A stretch of DNA of 64,000 bases from Paenibacillus nanensis (GTDB taxonomy: Bacteria; Bacillota; Bacilli; Paenibacillales; Paenibacillaceae), in NCBI RefSeq assembly GCF_003583765.1, contig NZ_QXQA01000001.1:496001-560000 (forward strand), read 5' to 3'. Position 1 is the stretch's first letter. Each line of letters opens with the position of its first letter. Below are positions 61,602 through 64,000 of this stretch, one piece after another. The position numbers and the translations under genes were made by a program. Below the pieces are notes generated by a model. It saw nothing but the letters and a program-made list of their open reading frames with translations. It searched no databases and was not told the DNA's origin.

Positions 61602-62924
61602 ATGAAAAAGCGAATGACAAGCATGTTGAGCATGCTCTTCGCGGCAGCTGCAATTAGCGGCTGCAGCGGCAATGCAACCGTTCAGGTAGAGACGCCGCCT
61701 GCGGTCGAGAAGATCAGCGAGCGCTCGATGGAGCCGGTTCAATTAGAGGTATGGGCTTATTATGCGGGCTGGGAGTCCATAGAAGAAGGCTTTGAAGAGA
61801 AATATCCGAACGTCGATTTAACCGTTAAAGCTTTTCCTTTCGATGCTTATGCGACCGTCTACAAAGAAGCGCTCGCATCGGGCGAAACGCCGGATGTGAT
61901 GGTCGTAGACAGCGAGCAATTCGGGCAGTTTACGACGATAGCGGGACTGGAAAATTTGGCGGATTACGGCGCTGAGCAATACCGGGCGGATTTCCGCGAA
62001 AGCTTGTGGGACAGCAATTATTCCTTCGACGGGACATCCATGATCGGCTTCCCGTATGGCAGCTCAACGCTCATGACCTATTATCGGGCGGATATTATGG
62101 AGCAGTACGGTTTTCCTTCCGAGCCGGAGGAGCTGGCGCTCTTCATGGAGAATCCGGATAATTGGCTGGCTGTCGCAAGAGCTTTGAAGAAGGACGACCG
62201 CTATATTGCACAGTGGGCGACGGAGATTACAGCGCTGTATGACAGCACGCAAGGCGTGTTCGACGAGAGTATGGCTTTCCGCCGTAATAACGAAACGTAC
62301 CGGAATGCGCTCGATTTTGTGAAGAAAGTGCATGAGGAAGGGTTAGTGTCCTTGGTAGACGTATGGACGGAAGCCGGCTCACAGACGGTTCGCGACGGCG
62401 ACCTTGCCATGCTTTATATGGGCACTTGGGGCGCCGATCAGATTAAGGCCTGGGCTCCCGATACCTCGGGCAAGTGGAGAGCGACCCGGCTGCCGTTCCA
62501 CCTGTATGGATGGTCGAACAGCACCAGCTTCATGCTGCCGTCCGCTTCCGACCAGAAGGCTTGGGCATGGGCGTTTATTGAATATGCAGCGACGGAATGG
62601 CCTTTAAAAGGAATTGGCGGCAGCGTTCCTGCCTACATACCGGCGCGGGAGGCGAATGCGGCGAAGCTGGAAGAGACCGACGATTTCTTCGGCGGCCAAA
62701 GGCTGTATGTCTTGAACATGCAGCTTACGGAAAACATGAAGGAGCATCGGCTGACTCCGCTCGATGGGCGGGCGAAGGGGATATGGAGCCAAGCGGTCAA
62801 TAAAGGCATTGAACGCAAAAAAGACGCGGCTGCGATTATTGCGGAAGCGGAGCAAGCGATTCTAACGGAAATGGGCAAGGAGATCGACATTTTGAAATCT
62901 TATTTGCCCAAGAGTTCCCAATAA
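61602..62924 (+). CDS. Extracellular solute-binding lipoprotein
   Basis: This 440-residue lipoprotein has a lipobox ISGC (Cys21) and a mature type-I sugar-binding fold: LEVWAYYAGWESIEEGFEEKYPNVDLTVKAFP, TPDVMVVDSEQFGQFTTIAGLENL, and GDLAMLYMGTWGADQIKAW. It resembles family 1 ABC binding proteins for sugars. It has no permease beside it. Its start (ATG 61602, behind GAGGAG) lies 22 bases after the GGDEF-EAL stop with no terminator between, so it is under the same c-di-GMP riboswitch. It may feed ligand information to the sensor part of the upstream protein; this is inference. The remainder of the transcript ends at a hairpin. Confidence 0.88.
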   Translation: MKKRMTSMLSMLFAAAAISGCSGNATVQVETPPAVEKISERSMEPVQLEVWAYYAGWESIEEGFEEKYPNVDLTVKAFPFDAYATVYKEALASGETPDVMVVDSEQFGQFTTIAGLENLADYGAEQYRADFRESLWDSNYSFDGTSMIGFPYGSSTLMTYYRADIMEQYGFPSEPEELALFMENPDNWLAVARALKKDDRYIAQWATEITALYDSTQGVFDESMAFRRNNETYRNALDFVKKVHEEGLVSLVDVWTEAGSQTVRDGDLAMLYMGTWGADQIKAWAPDTSGKWRATRLPFHLYGWSNSTSFMLPSASDQKAWAWAFIEYAATEWPLKGIGGSVPAYIPAREANAAKLEETDDFFGGQRLYVLNMQLTENMKEHRLTPLDGRAKGIWSQAVNKGIERKKDAAAIIAEAEQAILTEMGKEIDILKSYLPKSSQ

Positions 62925-62940
62925 AATAGGAGTTAGAGCT

Positions 62941-62980
62941 ACGGCAGCGGCGTGCGAGCGGATCGGACAGCCGCTGCCGT
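62941..62980 (+). terminator. Terminator of the GGDEF-EAL/binding protein unit
   Basis: ACGGCAGCGGC (62941-62951) pairs perfectly with GCCGCTGCCGT (62970-62980) across an 18-base loop, followed by TGTTTTC. Confidence 0.8.
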
Positions 62981-63067
62981 TGTTTTCATTGTCAGATCCT
63001 TGATACGGGGTTAAAATGTTACTTATGTTTTGTTAGCAGCTAGAGAGAAGGGAGTGCACAGCTTGAA

Positions 63068-64000
63068 ATGAACACGGAACAAACGATATCGCAGCCTTTA
63101 CCTCGTTCGAGAAGGCTGATGATTGCAGCCATTCTGGGATCCTTGTCCGGAATTGGGCCACTAAGCATTGACATGTATTTGCCGGCGCTTCCGACGCTGT
63201 CGGAGGAGCTGGGCGCATCCGCATCCGTCACGCAGCTTAGCTTGACAGCCTGTCTGCTGGGCATCGCGCTTGGACAGCTGATCGTCGGTCCAATCAGCGA
63301 TGTGAGGGGACGCCGAAAGCCGCTGCTTATCGGCATTGCCGTCTACGTGGTCGTCTCTCTGCTTTGCGTAATCTCGCCGAACATCTGGACCTTCATCGGC
63401 CTGCGGTTCGTGCAGGGGCTTGCCGGCGCGGCGGGCATCGTCATCGCGCGCGCCAGCGTAAGGGATATGTACGCCGGGGCGGAGTTAACGAAGTTTTTTG
63501 CACTGCTGATGCTGGTGAATGGAGCGGCGCCGATTCTTGCGCCGATGATCGGGGCGGAAATTTTGACCTTTACCTCGTGGAGGGGCGTGTTCGCGGTTCT
63601 TGCCGGCGCGGGAGTGCTTATGTTTGCGGCCGTCCTGACCGCGCTGAAGGAGACGCTGCCGCAAGAGAGACGGTTAAGCGGCGGAGTCGGCACGACGCTT
63701 CGGACGTTCAAGGGATTATTAGGCCATCCCGCCTTTATGGGTTACGCCGTTACGCAAGGGTTAATGATGGCGGCGATGTTCGCTTATATTTCCGGTTCTT
63801 CGTTTGTGCTGCAGGAAATATATGAAGTGACGCCGCGCGGCTACAGCTTGATTTTCGGCTTGAACGGGGCGGGCATTATTATAGCGAGCCAGATTGCAGG
63901 CAGACTGGCCGGTAAAGTGGAAGCGCGGAAGCTGCTTGCCGCCGGACTTACGCTTTCCTCTGCGGGAGCCATTCTGCTGTTCGTTTCCATTTGGCAGGAT
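63068..64000 (+). CDS. Bcr/CflA-type MFS multidrug transporter (partial)
   Basis: The first 311 codons are present and the gene runs off the window end. The protein has major facilitator helices with motifs of the Bcr/CflA (DHA1) drug-resistance group: SIDMYLPALPTLSEELGAS in helix 1, LGQLIVGPISDVRGRRKPLL in the helix 2-3 loop, FVQGLAGAAGIVIARASVRDMY, and ILAPMIGAEILTFTSWRGVF. Such proteins export chloramphenicol, bicyclomycin or other compounds. The ATG at 63068 has GGGAG 13 bases upstream, which is long, but no better start exists in frame. It follows the terminator of the GGDEF-EAL unit and is a separate gene. Confidence 0.88.
   Translation, partial: MNTEQTISQPLPRSRRLMIAAILGSLSGIGPLSIDMYLPALPTLSEELGASASVTQLSLTACLLGIALGQLIVGPISDVRGRRKPLLIGIAVYVVVSLLCVISPNIWTFIGLRFVQGLAGAAGIVIARASVRDMYAGAELTKFFALLMLVNGAAPILAPMIGAEILTFTSWRGVFAVLAGAGVLMFAAVLTALKETLPQERRLSGGVGTTLRTFKGLLGHPAFMGYAVTQGLMMAAMFAYISGSSFVLQEIYEVTPRGYSLIFGLNGAGIIIASQIAGRLAGKVEARKLLAAGLTLSSAGAILLFVSIWQD

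Noticed and set aside
1..64000. Insertion sequence, prophage, tRNA or rRNA
   Set aside because: No transposase, integrase, phage structural gene or conserved RNA gene pattern was seen in either strand.

Overview
The window looks like a stretch of chromosome from a Paenibacillus-type, spore-forming, low-complexity-surface Gram-positive bacterium. The signs are strong AGGAGG-type ribosome binding sites with several TTG and GTG starts, a Tlp small acid-soluble spore protein, an S-layer-homology (SLH) anchored glycoside hydrolase, a lipoteichoic-acid-synthase-type sulfatase, lipoprotein sugar-binding proteins, and two YesM/YesN-type two-component systems. I see no rRNA, tRNA, CRISPR array, prophage or insertion sequence. 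The species assignment is inference.

Layout. 1-7.2 kb: tail of an FtsX-like permease, a lipoprotein, Tlp (with a candidate sigma-G promoter), an ADP-ribosylglycohydrolase-family protein, a MerR regulator with a textbook 19-bp-spacer promoter, a Lin0512-family protein, a membrane acyltransferase and a membrane-anchored FAD oxidoreductase. 7.2-12.6 kb: a small protein of unknown function followed by a 1632-residue DUF4132-type protein. 12.6-24.5 kb: an AraC regulator, two heterodimer-type ABC exporters (13.6-17.2 and 20.9-24.4 kb), a nucleotidyltransferase, an AIM24-like protein, exonuclease III and a Q-rich membrane protein. 24.6-29.5 kb: LTA-synthase-like sulfatase, MATE transporter, aldehyde dehydrogenase.

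29.5-45.7 kb is a galactan-utilisation locus. It opens with a 102-bp tandem repeat array, then an SLH-anchored GH53 galactanase that carries a cohesin-like module, a secreted carbohydrate-binding protein that ends in a dockerin, a sensor kinase/AraC response regulator pair, a binding lipoprotein, two permeases, a cytoplasmic GH53 enzyme and a GH42 beta-galactosidase. The likely flow is surface cleavage of beta-1,4-galactan, uptake of oligosaccharides by the ABC system, then intracellular trimming to galactose.

45.7-48.1 kb: an AT-richer, possibly nuclease-like gene behind a promoter-plus-terminator leader, a second (104-bp) tandem repeat array, and proline dehydrogenase. 48.3-55.4 kb: a second sugar-type ABC uptake cluster with its own response regulator and kinase but no hydrolase, so the substrate is unknown. 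55.5-64 kb: an EamA transporter, a DnaQ-like exonuclease, an MFS transporter, a cyclic-di-GMP-I riboswitch with a terminator ahead of a GGDEF-EAL protein and a binding lipoprotein, and the start of a Bcr/CflA-type MFS transporter cut by the window end.

The most notable observations are the two repeat arrays, which share one 28-bp core in opposite orientation, the adjacent cohesin/dockerin gene pair, the c-di-GMP riboswitch controlling a c-di-GMP enzyme plus a sugar-binding protein, and the small-protein/DUF4132 pair.
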